Shown here: piece after piece, positions 7,963-16,464 of the stretch
How positions within the stretch are numbered: position 1 is the first letter of the stretch
How the letters are laid out: each line of letters starts with the position of its first letter
Source: Leifsonia sp. Root112D2
Lineage (GTDB): Bacteria > Actinomycetota > Actinomycetes > Actinomycetales > Microbacteriaceae
Direction: 5' to 3'
Assembly (NCBI RefSeq): GCF_001424905.1
Contig: NZ_LMCU01000001.1
Location: forward strand, 1,791,480 to 1,855,479
DNA length: 64,000 nucleotides
Made by a program: the position numbers and the translations under genes
Notes under the pieces: model-generated
Databases searched by the model: none
Told to the model about the DNA's origin: nothing
The model's input: only the letters and a program-made list of their open reading frames with translations

Positions 7963-9060
7963 CTACTTGATGGTAGCTATCGCGGCGGCGACCTTCGTGG
8001 CCAGTTCCTTCGACAGCGGGGCCGAACCGGCCTGCTCGGCCGAGGCCTTCTGCGCCTCGTCGGTGACGAGATAGCCGGCGTATGCCTTCACGAGCTCGGC
8101 CTTGGCCGCGTCCTTGTACTGCTGGCAGGCGATCACGTAGCTCACGAGCACCATCGGCCAGGCGTTCGCGTCGGTGATCGTGCGGTCGATCGCGATGGCG
8201 AGGTCACCATCTGCACGACCGGATGCGATCGGGGACTTGGCAACGACATCCGCGGCGCCGGCAGCATTGATCTTCACGAAGCTGTCGCCGACCTTGAGCT
8301 GGGCGATGCTGAGGCCAGCGGCACCGGACTCGTCGATGTAGGTGATGCTGTTCTTGGCGCCCTTCGTGGCGTCGGCCACACCCGAGGTGCCCTTGGCCGC
8401 GTCACCGATCGTGTACGGGTAGGTCTGGCCAGACGGCTTGGTCCAGACGTCCTTCGCGTTCGCGGCGAGGTACTCGGTGAAGTTCTGCGTGGTGCCCGAG
8501 TCGTCGGAGCGGTGCACGACCGTGATGGCGGCATCCGGCAGCGTGGCGCCCGAGTTCAGCGCGGTGATGGCCGGGTCGTTCCACTTGGTGACGGCGCCGC
8601 TGAAGATCTTGGCGATGGTCACGGCGTCGAGCTTGAGATCCTTGACCCCGTCAACGTTGTACGCGATGGCGATCGGCGAGATGTAGACGGGGAGGTCGAT
8701 GCCCTTCGTGCCCGCGGCGCACATGGCGAAGTCGCCAGCGAGTTCCGCATCCTTCAGCGCGGCGTCCGAGCCGGCGAAGTCGGCGGCGCCCGAGATGAAG
8801 CTCTTGCGGCCGGCGCCCGAGCCCTGCGGGTCATAGTTGACCGTCACGTCGGGGTTGGTCTGCTGAAAGCTTGCGATCCAGGTGGTCTGTGCCGTGCCCT
8901 GGGCGGAGGAGCCGACGCCGTTGATGGTGCCGGAGAGGGTTGAGGCCGACTTCGTCTCGGAGTTGCTGGGCGTGCTTCCTTCGTTCGCCGCACAGCCAGT
9001 GAGAGCGATGGCAGCCGCAGCGATGATGGCGACGGGTGCGCCATAGCGGGAGAGTTTCAC
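7963..9060 (-). CDS. pstS: Phosphate-binding lipoprotein PstS
   Basis: 365 residues. A type II signal peptide (MKLSRYGAPVAIIAAAAIALTGC) gives a lipidated Cys anchored to the outer face of the membrane. The mature protein has GVGSSAQGTAQTTWIASFQQ near the N-terminus, a SGAGRKSFISGAADFAGSDA block, and HRSDDSGTTQNFTEYL, the phosphate-coordinating loops of the family. It captures inorganic phosphate and hands it to PstCA. First gene of the operon, with a PHO-box-like repeat about 100 bp upstream. Confidence 0.97.
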   Translation of the reverse strand: MKLSRYGAPVAIIAAAAIALTGCAANEGSTPSNSETKSASTLSGTINGVGSSAQGTAQTTWIASFQQTNPDVTVNYDPQGSGAGRKSFISGAADFAGSDAALKDAELAGDFAMCAAGTKGIDLPVYISPIAIAYNVDGVKDLKLDAVTIAKIFSGAVTKWNDPAITALNSGATLPDAAITVVHRSDDSGTTQNFTEYLAANAKDVWTKPSGQTYPYTIGDAAKGTSGVADATKGAKNSITYIDESGAAGLSIAQLKVGDSFVKINAAGAADVVAKSPIASGRADGDLAIAIDRTITDANAWPMVLVSYVIACQQYKDAAKAELVKAYAGYLVTDEAQKASAEQAGSAPLSKELATKVAAAIATIK

Positions 9061-9156
9061 AGTAGTCCCTTCCGGGGATTGACAACAGGACGTTTCGGGC
9101 CGGTGCTGACCCGACTTCGACGCTATTCCGGATGTGTGACCAGCCTCCCCCCACGT

Positions 9157-9174
9157 GGTAAACGGGAGGTTAAC
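9157..9174 (-). promoter_or_regulatory. PHO-box-like direct repeat upstream of pstS
   Basis: On the minus strand GTTAACC (9168-9174) and GTTTACC (9157-9163) lie exactly 11 bp apart, the repeat period and near-consensus (GTTCACC) of actinobacterial PhoP/RegX3 sites. The pair starts 97 bp upstream of the pstS ATG. RegX3 encoded at 20156 is the natural candidate regulator. The motif match is seen; binding is inferred. Confidence 0.7.
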
Positions 9175-9186
9175 GCGGAGCGAAGC

Positions 9187-10122
9187 TCAGACGCGGGGGC
9201 TGTGCGTTTCGATGGCGATGATGCCCGAACTGGGGTTGGTGGCCGAGAGGTGCACCACGGAGAAGCCGCCGGTTTCCAGCGCGGCCGACTCGCGCACGTA
9301 GCTGCCCATGGCCGTGCCGGTGGCCAACGCGATTTCGCGCAGAATCTCCGGCAGCACCGGCCCATGGCTGCAGAGCACGGCCGATTTCATCGACCGCACG
9401 CGTTTGCCGACGACCTCGCGCACGCTCGCCGTGCCTTCCTCATACGAGTCCTGGCTGATGCCGGGGGCGTGCTTGGGCACGATGCCGCTCGCGGCCGCCA
9501 GCGGCGCGACGGTCGCCACGCAGCGCACGGCCGGGCTCGTGACGATCTTGCGCGGATGCCACGCCTGCAGCGAGAGCGCATCTTCGGCGGCCTGGCGCAC
9601 GCCGCGCTCGGTGAGCGGGCGTGTCGCATCCGGCCCGTCCCAGGAGCCGGGAGAGGTGGCCTTGCCGTGTCGCAGGGCGATCAGCGCGAAAGTGCTCGTG
9701 ACGCCGTCGTCGACCAGCCGCTGAAAGTTTTCGAGAATCTCGACATCCGGGGGATAGCTGAGGTAACCGCGGGCCTTCTTGACACTCACCCATTCGAGCG
9801 CAGCCACCTCGCCGTTGGGCAGGAATGTCGAGGAGGCGACGGCCTTGTCACTGACCTCCGCGGCCCAGTAGTGCACGATCTTCTCGCGTCCGCTGGCCAG
9901 GGGGTAACTGGAGATGCCCACGGGAACACCGAGGGCGACGGTGAGGCCGGTCTCCTCTTTGATCTCGCGCACCGCGGTCTGCGGCAGCGTCTCGCCGGGG
10001 TCGACCTTGCCCTTGGGAATGGTGACGTCGCCGTAGCGGGTGCGATGAATGACCAGCACCATGAGCTTGCCGTCGATGTAGCGCCAGCAGACCGCCCCCG
10101 CCGCATAGACCGCGTTCGTCAC
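9187..10122 (-). CDS. MutT1-type Nudix hydrolase / histidine phosphatase
   Basis: 311 residues in two domains. The N-terminal Nudix domain has a canonical Nudix box at 38-60 (G38 KVDPG E44 ... REIKEETGL). The C-terminal histidine-phosphatase domain starts at about 146 with ALRHGKA and has the second His in LCSHGPVLPE. This layout is that of mycobacterial MutT1, which removes 8-oxo-(d)GTP and hydrolyses diadenosine polyphosphates. Its start overlaps the ppk stop by 4 bp, so it is co-expressed with polyphosphate kinase. The MutT1 role is inferred from architecture and context. Confidence 0.9.
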   Translation of the reverse strand: MTNAVYAAGAVCWRYIDGKLMVLVIHRTRYGDVTIPKGKVDPGETLPQTAVREIKEETGLTVALGVPVGISSYPLASGREKIVHYWAAEVSDKAVASSTFLPNGEVAALEWVSVKKARGYLSYPPDVEILENFQRLVDDGVTSTFALIALRHGKATSPGSWDGPDATRPLTERGVRQAAEDALSLQAWHPRKIVTSPAVRCVATVAPLAAASGIVPKHAPGISQDSYEEGTASVREVVGKRVRSMKSAVLCSHGPVLPEILREIALATGTAMGSYVRESAALETGGFSVVHLSATNPSSGIIAIETHSPRV

Positions 10123-12296
10123 CGGCGGCCCCCTGAGCGGGGCCGATGCGAGATGTGATGCATGAGCCTATTCTGCAGGTCTTCGAGGGGCTCGCCGCTC
10201 GCATTCTTGCTGTGACGTGTCCACGTGCCCTCGGCATCCAGCCACCAGGTGGAGGTGCCGTCGTCGAATGCCACGTCGAACAGGTCGTCGAGCTCGCTGA
10301 TCTGGGAGGCATCCGTCAGTCGCACGAGGGCCTCGACGCGTCGATCGAGGTTGCGGTGCATCATGTCGGCGCTGCCGATGAAGACCTGGGGATCGCCGTT
10401 GTTCACGAATGAGAAGACGCGCGAGTGCTCGAGGTAGCGGCCGAGCACCGAGCGCACCCGAATGTTCGAGCTCAGCCCGTCTTCGCCCGGTCGCAGGCTG
10501 CAGATGCCGCGCACCCAGAGATCCACGGGCACGCCGGCTTCGCTCGCCTTGTACAGGGCGTCGATGATCGCCTCGTCCACGATCGAGTTCAGTTTGATGC
10601 GGATGCCGCTGGGCAGCCCCGCCGCCGCGTTCTCCGCCTCGGTCTGGATGCGTTTGAGCAGCCCCTTGCGCAGGTGCAGTGGCGCAACCAGCAGTCGCTT
10701 GAACTTCTTCTCGATGGCATAACCGCTGAGCTCGTTGAAGAGGCGGGTGAGATCTTTACCCACCTGGTCATCGGAGGTGAACAGGCCGAGGTCTTCGTAC
10801 AGTCGGCTCGTCTTCGGGTTGTAATTTCCCGTGCCGATGTGGCTGTAATGGCGCAGTTTCCCCTGCTCCTGGCGCACGACGAGCAGCAGCTTGCAGTGGG
10901 TTTTCAGCCCGACGAGGCCGTAGACGACGTGCACGCCGGCCTTCTCGAGCTTGCGCGCCCACGAGATGTTGTTCTGCTCATCGAAGCGCGCCTTGATCTC
11001 CACGAGGGCGAGCACCTGCTTGCCCGCCTCGGCCGCGTCGATGAGAGCCTCGACGATGGGGCTGTCGCCGGAGGTGCGGTACAGCGTCTGTTTGATGGCC
11101 AGCACGTTCGGGTCGCTCGCGGCCTGCTCGAGAAAGGCCTGCACGCTCGTGGCGAACGACTCGTACGGGTGGTGCACGAGTACGTCCCGGCGCGCCACGG
11201 CCGCGAAGAGATCGGGTTTCGCGTTCGGCTCGCGGGGCATGAACTGGGCGGCGGTCGTGGGTACGTGAGTGGGGTAATGCAGATCGGGCCGGTCGATCTT
11301 GGCCAGATCGAAGAGGCCGCCCAGGTCGAGCGGGGAGGGCAGCCGGTAGACCTCCTGCTCGCTCACATCCAGTTCGCGCACCAGGAGGCCCAGCGTTACC
11401 TCGTCCATGTCTGCGGTGACCTCGAGGCGAATCGGCGGGCCGAATCGGCGGCGCAACAGTTCTTTCTCCAGCGCCTGCAGCAGGTTCTCGGTCTCGTCTT
11501 CGTCGACCTCGACATCCTCGTTGCGGGTCACCCGAAAAATGTGGTGCTCGAGCACCTCCATGCCGGGAAACAGATCGCCGAGGTGGTTGGCGATGAGGTC
11601 TTCGAGCGCGATGAAGCGCATCTGGTCGACGGACTCGCGCTGGTCGATGCGCACGAAGCGCGGAAGCATCGGGGGGACCTTGAGCCGGGCAAACTGCTCC
11701 TTGCCGGTCTTCGGATGCCGCACCCGCACCGACAGGTTCAGAGACAGTCCCGAGATGTACGGGAACGGATGCGCCGGGTCGACGGCGAGCGGCATCAGCA
11801 CCGGGAAGATGCGCTGGGAGAAGATTTCGCGCATCTGGGTGCGGTCACCTTCGTCGAGGCGCTCCCAGGTGACGATCTCGATCCCGGCCTCTCCGAGGGC
11901 GGGCTTGATGAGATCCTGGTACACGGCGGCGTGCCGCTCCTGCAGCTCGTGCGCCTTTTCAGAGATGTCTGCAAGCACGTCGACGGGAGCGCGGCCGACG
12001 TTGGTGGGCACGGCGAGCCCGGTGAGAATGCGGCGCTTGAGTCCCGCGACGCGCACCATGAAGAACTCGTCGAGATTGCTGGCGAAGATGGCCAGAAAGT
12101 TTGCGCGTTCGAGCACCGGAACATCCGGATCTTCGGCGAGCTCGAGCACCCGCTGGTTGAATGCCAGCCAACTCAGCTCCCGGTCGAGATAGCGCTCGTC
12201 GGGCAGCGTCGGGTCATTCTCGTAGACAAAGGGTGCGAAGTCGTCGTCGACGTCGCTGCCGAGCCCCGAGTCGAGCAGTATGTTCTCGCCGTCCAT
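10119..12296 (-). CDS. ppk1: Polyphosphate kinase 1
   Basis: 725 residues, the normal PPK1 length. It begins YLDRELSWLAFNQRVLELA, with SNLDEFFMVRVAGLKRR, VEIKARFDEQNNISWARKLE, and the catalytic-His region LRHYSHIGTGNYNPKTSRLYEDLGLFT (phospho-His in YSHIGTGNYN). RVFSFVNNGDPQVFIGSADMMHRNLDRR is the second PLD-like half-site. It reversibly polymerises the ATP gamma-phosphate into polyphosphate. Placement between mutT1 and pst links phosphate storage to uptake. Confidence 0.97.
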   Translation of the reverse strand: MDGENILLDSGLGSDVDDDFAPFVYENDPTLPDERYLDRELSWLAFNQRVLELAEDPDVPVLERANFLAIFASNLDEFFMVRVAGLKRRILTGLAVPTNVGRAPVDVLADISEKAHELQERHAAVYQDLIKPALGEAGIEIVTWERLDEGDRTQMREIFSQRIFPVLMPLAVDPAHPFPYISGLSLNLSVRVRHPKTGKEQFARLKVPPMLPRFVRIDQRESVDQMRFIALEDLIANHLGDLFPGMEVLEHHIFRVTRNEDVEVDEDETENLLQALEKELLRRRFGPPIRLEVTADMDEVTLGLLVRELDVSEQEVYRLPSPLDLGGLFDLAKIDRPDLHYPTHVPTTAAQFMPREPNAKPDLFAAVARRDVLVHHPYESFATSVQAFLEQAASDPNVLAIKQTLYRTSGDSPIVEALIDAAEAGKQVLALVEIKARFDEQNNISWARKLEKAGVHVVYGLVGLKTHCKLLLVVRQEQGKLRHYSHIGTGNYNPKTSRLYEDLGLFTSDDQVGKDLTRLFNELSGYAIEKKFKRLLVAPLHLRKGLLKRIQTEAENAAAGLPSGIRIKLNSIVDEAIIDALYKASEAGVPVDLWVRGICSLRPGEDGLSSNIRVRSVLGRYLEHSRVFSFVNNGDPQVFIGSADMMHRNLDRRVEALVRLTDASQISELDDLFDVAFDDGTSTWWLDAEGTWTRHSKNASGEPLEDLQNRLMHHISHRPRSGGRR

Positions 12297-12359
12297 CAGA
12301 ACATCATGTCACCATGACTTGTCACCGGGCGATACCTCTGCCAAACCGTCGGTGAACAT

Positions 12360-12425
12360 CCTTTTCAGGAAATACTGCAGGGCGGCCGGATAGTCCAGCC
12401 GGTGCACAGTATTTCCTGAAAAAGG
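12360..12425. repeat. Dispersed palindrome, copy A (ppk1-mshD interval)
   Basis: Left arm CCTTTTCAGGAAATACTG (12360-12377) pairs with CAGTATTTCCTGAAAAAGG (12407-12425), one extra A. The inner part carries GGCCGG/CCGG pairing. The outer 26-29 bases closely match one arm of a second palindrome at 25743-25801, so this is a repeat family rather than an ordinary terminator. Confidence 0.8.
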
Positions 12426-12431
12426 ACGTGG

Positions 12432-13454
12432 TCAGAGGGTTCGTCGGTATTGCACGTCGACCGTGTGGTCGGCGAAGCCCAGGGAACGGTAGAGGCGCAC
12501 GGCCGGCTCGTTGTCTGCCTCAACGTAGAGCGTGGCGCTGGCGCAGCCGCGTTCGGCCAGCCGCGCGAGCCCCGCGAGCATGAGCCGGCGACCGAGCCCG
12601 TGACCGGCGGATGCCGCATCCACGCCGATCACATAGACCTCGCCGCTGCTCTCGCCCGGCTCGATCTTCAGCCAGTTGTAGCCGATCATGGTGCCGGATG
12701 CGTCGCGCGCGACAAGAAAATCGCCCGCGTCGAACCACGGCTCGGCCTCGCGTGCGCGCAGATCGCCCACGGTGACGCGGCCCTGTTCCGGATGCGCGGC
12801 GAAGACGCGCGCATTGAGCGCGACCCACTCGTCTTCGTCGAGACCTCCGCGAAAGCTCGTGATCGAGCCGCCCGGTCCTTCCGGACTGCCCGTCGAAAAC
12901 GACGGAGTTTTCGACGATAACGGCAGTATTCGGCCCTCAGGGACGGATTTGCTTGAAATCTCCGTCGTTTTCGACAAGGTGGGGCCGGGTGCAGCAGCCT
13001 GCAGGGGCGCGAGCTTGAGCTGCAGCAGCGTGCGCACCGGCTCGAAGCCGAAGCGCGGGGCGAGCAGGCGCGCGGCCGGGTGGTCGCCATGCGACCAGGC
13101 CGTGAGCTCGCCGTGTGCATGTGACAGCAGCCCCGGCAGCGCGACCGCTGCGTAGCCTTTGCCGCGAAAGACGGGGTCGATCACGAGGTCGAGCTCGCCA
13201 GCGCCGACGATCGCCGCGCCGACGGTGTGTCCGTCGAGAGCCGGACTGTCGGCATCCGGCTGCCACACGGCATCCGTCGACGTGACAGTGGCGACCACAG
13301 GCGTGCGATGCCCGGATGCGAGGTCGAGACGCGCCTGTTCGTTGAAGGGGTCGTATCCGTCACTCTCGCGCGCGGCATCCGCAACCCGAAAGAAATCGGA
13401 TGCGGCTGCCGTGTTCGAAAGATCAGGAACCGACAGGCGGAGCGAGTCGCTCAT
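12432..13454 (-). CDS. mshD: Mycothiol synthase MshD (GNAT acetyltransferase)
   Basis: 340 residues, two tandem GNAT domains: an N-terminal one (residues ~1-150, VIDPVFRGKGYAAVALPGLL) and a C-terminal one (residues ~205-340, GVDAASAGHGLGRRLMLAGLARLAERG as the acetyl-CoA loop). It transfers acetyl from acetyl-CoA to Cys-GlcN-Ins in the last step of mycothiol synthesis. FAAHPEQGRVTVGDLRAREAEPWFDAGDFLVARD matches the mycobacterial enzyme well. The ATG at 13454 lies inside glnR (32-bp overlap). A ~28-residue in-frame palindromic insertion (12892-12975) lengthens the inter-domain linker. The glnR-mshD order is as in mycobacteria. Confidence 0.9.
   Translation of the reverse strand: MSDSLRLSVPDLSNTAAASDFFRVADAARESDGYDPFNEQARLDLASGHRTPVVATVTSTDAVWQPDADSPALDGHTVGAAIVGAGELDLVIDPVFRGKGYAAVALPGLLSHAHGELTAWSHGDHPAARLLAPRFGFEPVRTLLQLKLAPLQAAAPGPTLSKTTEISSKSVPEGRILPLSSKTPSFSTGSPEGPGGSITSFRGGLDEDEWVALNARVFAAHPEQGRVTVGDLRAREAEPWFDAGDFLVARDASGTMIGYNWLKIEPGESSGEVYVIGVDAASAGHGLGRRLMLAGLARLAERGCASATLYVEADNEPAVRLYRSLGFADHTVDVQYRRTL
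12892..12975. repeat. In-frame palindromic element inside mshD
   Basis: GTCGAAAACGACGGAG (12892-12907) and its exact reverse complement (12960-12975) enclose 52 bp. The element is 84 bp, exactly 28 codons, and falls in the loop between the two GNAT domains. The encoded stretch (SKTTEISSKSVPEGRILPLS...) has no counterpart in MshD as I know it. Confidence 0.75.
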
Positions 13455-14115
13455 TGTCGTCCTCAGAGACATTGAAGCGGTAGCCGACATTGCGCACCGT
13501 GCCGATGAGCGACTCCAAGTCGCCGAGCTTGGCGCGCAGGCGCCGCACGTGCACGTCGACGGTGCGGGTGCCGCCGAAATAGTCGTACCCCCACACCTCG
13601 CTGAGCAGTTGCTCACGGGTGAAGACCCGTGAGGGGTGCCCGGCCAGGAAGCGCAGCAGTTCGAACTCCTTGAAGGTGAGGTCGAGCGTGCGCCCGTGCG
13701 CCTTCGCCGAATAGCTGGCCTCGTCGATGGTGATGCCCGAGGCCTGAATGGTGGTCTGCGCCGGTTCCAGCGACTGCCGCCCTATTGCGAGCCGGATGCG
13801 CGCATCCGCCTCCGCAGGACCAGCCGTGTCTACCACGACGTCGCTGATGCCCCAGTCGGCATGCACGGCGGCGAGACCCCCCTCGGTGAGCACGAGCATG
13901 AGCGGAACGCTGACGCCCGTGGTCGTGAGCAGTTTGCAGAGCGACTTGGCGCCGGCGAGATCGGTGCGCGCGTCGATGAAGATGAGGTCGCATCCCGGGG
14001 CGTTGACAAGAGAAGCCGGCGTTGCGGGAATCTGCCGCACCTGATGGCCCAGCAATGAGAGCGCGGGCAACACCTCCACGTCTGGCGCAGAGGTCAGGAT
14101 CAATAGTTGCGCCAT
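13423..14115 (-). CDS. glnR: Atypical OmpR-family regulator GlnR
   Basis: 230 residues. The receiver-like domain (1-~120) has Asp43 and Asp48 (CDLIFIDARTDL), then SLCKLLTTTG and LTEGGLAAVHADWGISDVVV, which match actinobacterial GlnR closely, including the loss of the usual conserved receiver residues. The C-terminal winged-helix domain (about 125-218) has LTFKEFELLRFLAGHPSRVFTREQLLSEVWGYDYFGGTRTVDVHVRRLRAKLG. GlnR controls nitrogen assimilation and responds without classical phosphorylation. No partner kinase is adjacent. mshD overlaps its 3' end. Confidence 0.88.
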   Translation of the reverse strand: MAQLLILTSAPDVEVLPALSLLGHQVRQIPATPASLVNAPGCDLIFIDARTDLAGAKSLCKLLTTTGVSVPLMLVLTEGGLAAVHADWGISDVVVDTAGPAEADARIRLAIGRQSLEPAQTTIQASGITIDEASYSAKAHGRTLDLTFKEFELLRFLAGHPSRVFTREQLLSEVWGYDYFGGTRTVDVHVRRLRAKLGDLESLIGTVRNVGYRFNVSEDDNERLAPPVGS

Positions 14116-14204
14116 GGGGCCTCCTGAGCGTGCGCGCCCAGCCTATCGGACGTCGATTCGTGCCTGCGCCCATCGTGACGCGCGGATCGGGGCAGAATGG
14201 ATGC

Positions 14205-14501
14205 ATGACGACACCGACACCCGTCCCGCTGAGCCCGGCGCGGCGCTGGGCGAGCATCGTGGCCGTGTGGCTGGCGGCGGCGGTGTGCTCCGTCATCATC
14301 ATCGCCTTTGCGCAGCCCGCGCACTACACGCCGTGGCTCAGCCTGACCCTGGCGATCTGCGTGGTGGGTGCGCTGTGCGTGCAACTCGCCACCCAGGAGA
14401 AGCGCGGTTTCGTCTCCCGGCTCGTCGCCAGCATCATGGGGGCGATCGCGGTGCTGGCCATCGCATCCGTCATTCTGGCGTTCACCGGCCTCGGCGCCTG
14501 A
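14205..14501 (+). CDS. Small membrane protein, three helices (98 aa)
   Basis: After a short cytosolic N-terminus (TTPTPVPLSPARRW) come three hydrophobic helices: about 16-36, 44-62 and 76-96. The basic segment QEKRGFVSRL between helices 2 and 3 fits a cytoplasmic loop. No motif identifies a function. It is divergent from glnR and starts a run of four genes on the + strand. Confidence 0.75.
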   Translation: MTTPTPVPLSPARRWASIVAVWLAAAVCSVIIIAFAQPAHYTPWLSLTLAICVVGALCVQLATQEKRGFVSRLVASIMGAIAVLAIASVILAFTGLGA

Positions 14502-14536
14502 CGCGCCGCACGAGCCGTGCAGGATAGACTGGCTTC

Positions 14537-14650
14537 ATGCCTCTCGTGACTCTGGAGCTCTTCTTCGTCGGACTGCTCGGCCTGGCCTCGCTGGCCATTG
14601 CCGGCGTGGCTGTTCTGGTCGTGTATCGACTGTTCCAGGGCCAGCGCTAG
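14537..14650 (+). CDS. Single-helix membrane mini-protein (37 aa)
   Basis: MPLVTLELFFVGLLGLASLAIAGVAVLVVYRLFQGQR is one membrane helix (about 8-30) with a basic C-terminal tail. Too short for most gene finders. The frame is open with an ATG and TAG and lies in the same orientation between two genes 36 bp and 26 bp away. The evidence is the clean amphipathic layout and operon position; expression is not shown. Confidence 0.5.
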   Translation: MPLVTLELFFVGLLGLASLAIAGVAVLVVYRLFQGQR

Positions 14651-14675
14651 GCATCTGGCCAACCCGGCGAACGCC

Positions 14676-15323
14676 ATGATCGAGATTCCCACCGGCCTGC
14701 CGGCAGAGATCGTGCCGCTCTCATGGCTGCTCGGCGTCTGGGAGGGCACGGGCGTGCTCGACTATGTGCTCGACGAGGCGAGCGGCGAGACACATGTGCA
14801 GAGGGAGTTCGGCCAGCGCGTGAGCTTCAGCCACGACGGCCTGCCTTACCTCAACTACAGCTCATACACGTGGCTGATCTCCGACGATGAGAATCACGAG
14901 GGCGACGAGACGGATGCCGACGACGCCGAGCGCCCGCTCGTCGCGGAAACCGGCTACTGGCGGCTCAGCCGACCGCTGACCGACGGCGATCCCGGGCCGG
15001 CGATGCTGCCCGGTGTCGGAGCGCGTCCCTTCGCGAACGCTGAGTCCGTTGAGACGCTGCGCAACGCATCCGGTGGCTTCGACCTGGAGGTCTCGCTCGT
15101 GCACCCCGACGGGGTCGCCGAGCTGTACCTCGGCCAGATCACCGGGCCCCGCGTCGACCTGTCGACGGATGCGGTCATTCGCAGCGCAACCGCCAAAGAG
15201 TATGCGGCGGCCACCCGGCTCTACGGGCTCGTCGATGCGCATCTGCTGTGGGCGTGGGATATTGCCGCCCTCGGGCAGGACCTGCGCACGCACGCATCCG
15301 CTCGTCTCGCGAAGGTGGACTGA
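14676..15323 (+). CDS. FABP/nitrobindin-like heme-binding barrel protein
   Basis: 215 residues. PLSWLLGVWEGTG starts the barrel; FGQRVSFSHDGLPYLNYSSYTWL, ETGYWRLSRPL, VSLVHPDGVAELYLGQI and TRLYGLVDAHLLWAWDIAALGQ follow in the order of the DUF1794/THAP4-like family, which binds ferric heme in a small beta-barrel and can isomerise peroxynitrite. An acidic loop (DDENHEGDETDADDAE) is inserted between early strands. The stop lies 4 bp before ygfZ, so the two are co-translated. The mycobacterial homologue Rv0813c lies near glnR as well. Confidence 0.85.
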   Translation: MIEIPTGLPAEIVPLSWLLGVWEGTGVLDYVLDEASGETHVQREFGQRVSFSHDGLPYLNYSSYTWLISDDENHEGDETDADDAERPLVAETGYWRLSRPLTDGDPGPAMLPGVGARPFANAESVETLRNASGGFDLEVSLVHPDGVAELYLGQITGPRVDLSTDAVIRSATAKEYAAATRLYGLVDAHLLWAWDIAALGQDLRTHASARLAKVD

Positions 15324-15327
15324 CGCC

Positions 15328-16464
15328 ATGACCAACCCCTTTCTCGCGCTGAGCGGCGCCGTCGAGGCGGGCGGCCGCGACGCGGGTGTCGCCGCGCACT
15401 ATGGCAACCCGGTGCTCGAACAGCGCCGTCTGGCCGCTGGAGACGCCATCGTCGACCTCTCCCATCGCGCCGTGCTCACCATCACCGGCCCCGATCGCCT
15501 GAGCTGGCTGAACTCGATCAGCAGCCAGAGCCTCACGCGTATGGGTGCGGGAGACAGCTCGGAGACGCTGTTGCTCGCACAGACGGGCCGGGTGGAGCAC
15601 GCCGTGCGCCTGATCGACGACGGTGAGACGCTCTGGCTGCTCGTGGAGCACGACGAGGCGGATGCCCTGCTCGGCTGGCTGACGTCGATGCGATTCATGC
15701 TGCGTGTCGAGCTCGCCGATCGCAGCGAGGAGTTCGCCACGATCGGGGCGCTGGGCTCCGGCGAACTCGTGAGCGCCGCAGTGTCGAACGGCACCGCCTT
15801 GGTCTGGCACGACCCGTGGACGGCGGTCGCGCCAGGCGGTCACCAATATGCGACGGCGGCCGAGCACCCCGGCGCGGGCTGGAACTGGAGCGAGACGCTG
15901 GTGGCTCGAGGCGAGCTCGACGGGATTGCCGCGCGCGCGGCATCCGCAGAGCTGCCGGTCGCCGGTCTGCTGGCGGTGGAGGCGCTGCGCATCGCGGCGT
16001 GGCGTCCGCGCTTCGCCACCGAGGTCGACGAGCGCACGATTCCGCACGAACTCGACTGGCTGCGCAGCGCCGTGCACCTGGAGAAGGGCTGCTATCGCGG
16101 CCAGGAAACCATCGCCAAGGTGCACAATCTGGGGCACCCGCCGCGCCGGCTCGTGATGCTGCACCTCGATGGCTCGGATGCCGTTCTGCCCGGCGCCGGA
16201 AGCCCGGTGTGGTTCTCGCAGGAGGGCGAGCGTCGCGAGGTTGGGCTGGTCACTTCCAGCGCCATGCACCACGAGTTGGGGCCCATCGCGCTCGCCGTGG
16301 TGAAGAGAAGCACGGATGTCTCGCTCACCCTCAACGTCGACGCGGAGGGCATCGTTGTCGCGGCGGCTCAGGAGGTGGTGGTTCCGCCGACGGCGGGCGC
16401 CGTGGCCAACGTGCCGCGTATCCCACGCATCGGAGCCGTCACCCGCCCCGCTTCCACGCCATAG
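15328..16464 (+). CDS. ygfZ: tRNA-modifying/folate-binding protein YgfZ
   Basis: 378 residues. The family signature K-G-C-Y-x-G-Q-E is present at about 253-260 (EKGCYRGQETIAK). LSHRAVLTITGPDRLSWLNSISSQ, ADRSEEFATIGALG and GLLAVEALRIAAWRPRF complete the aminomethyltransferase-like fold. YgfZ binds folate and supports iron-sulfur cluster assembly and repair. The gene ends flush with the convergent methyltransferase gene, with no spacer. Confidence 0.93.
   Translation: MTNPFLALSGAVEAGGRDAGVAAHYGNPVLEQRRLAAGDAIVDLSHRAVLTITGPDRLSWLNSISSQSLTRMGAGDSSETLLLAQTGRVEHAVRLIDDGETLWLLVEHDEADALLGWLTSMRFMLRVELADRSEEFATIGALGSGELVSAAVSNGTALVWHDPWTAVAPGGHQYATAAEHPGAGWNWSETLVARGELDGIAARAASAELPVAGLLAVEALRIAAWRPRFATEVDERTIPHELDWLRSAVHLEKGCYRGQETIAKVHNLGHPPRRLVMLHLDGSDAVLPGAGSPVWFSQEGERREVGLVTSSAMHHELGPIALAVVKRSTDVSLTLNVDAEGIVVAAAQEVVVPPTAGAVANVPRIPRIGAVTRPASTP

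Noticed and set aside
10425..12317. Long plus-strand open frame opposite ppk1
   Set aside because: Antisense to a full PPK1; composition is His/Arg/Val/Gly-rich shadow sequence with no domain.
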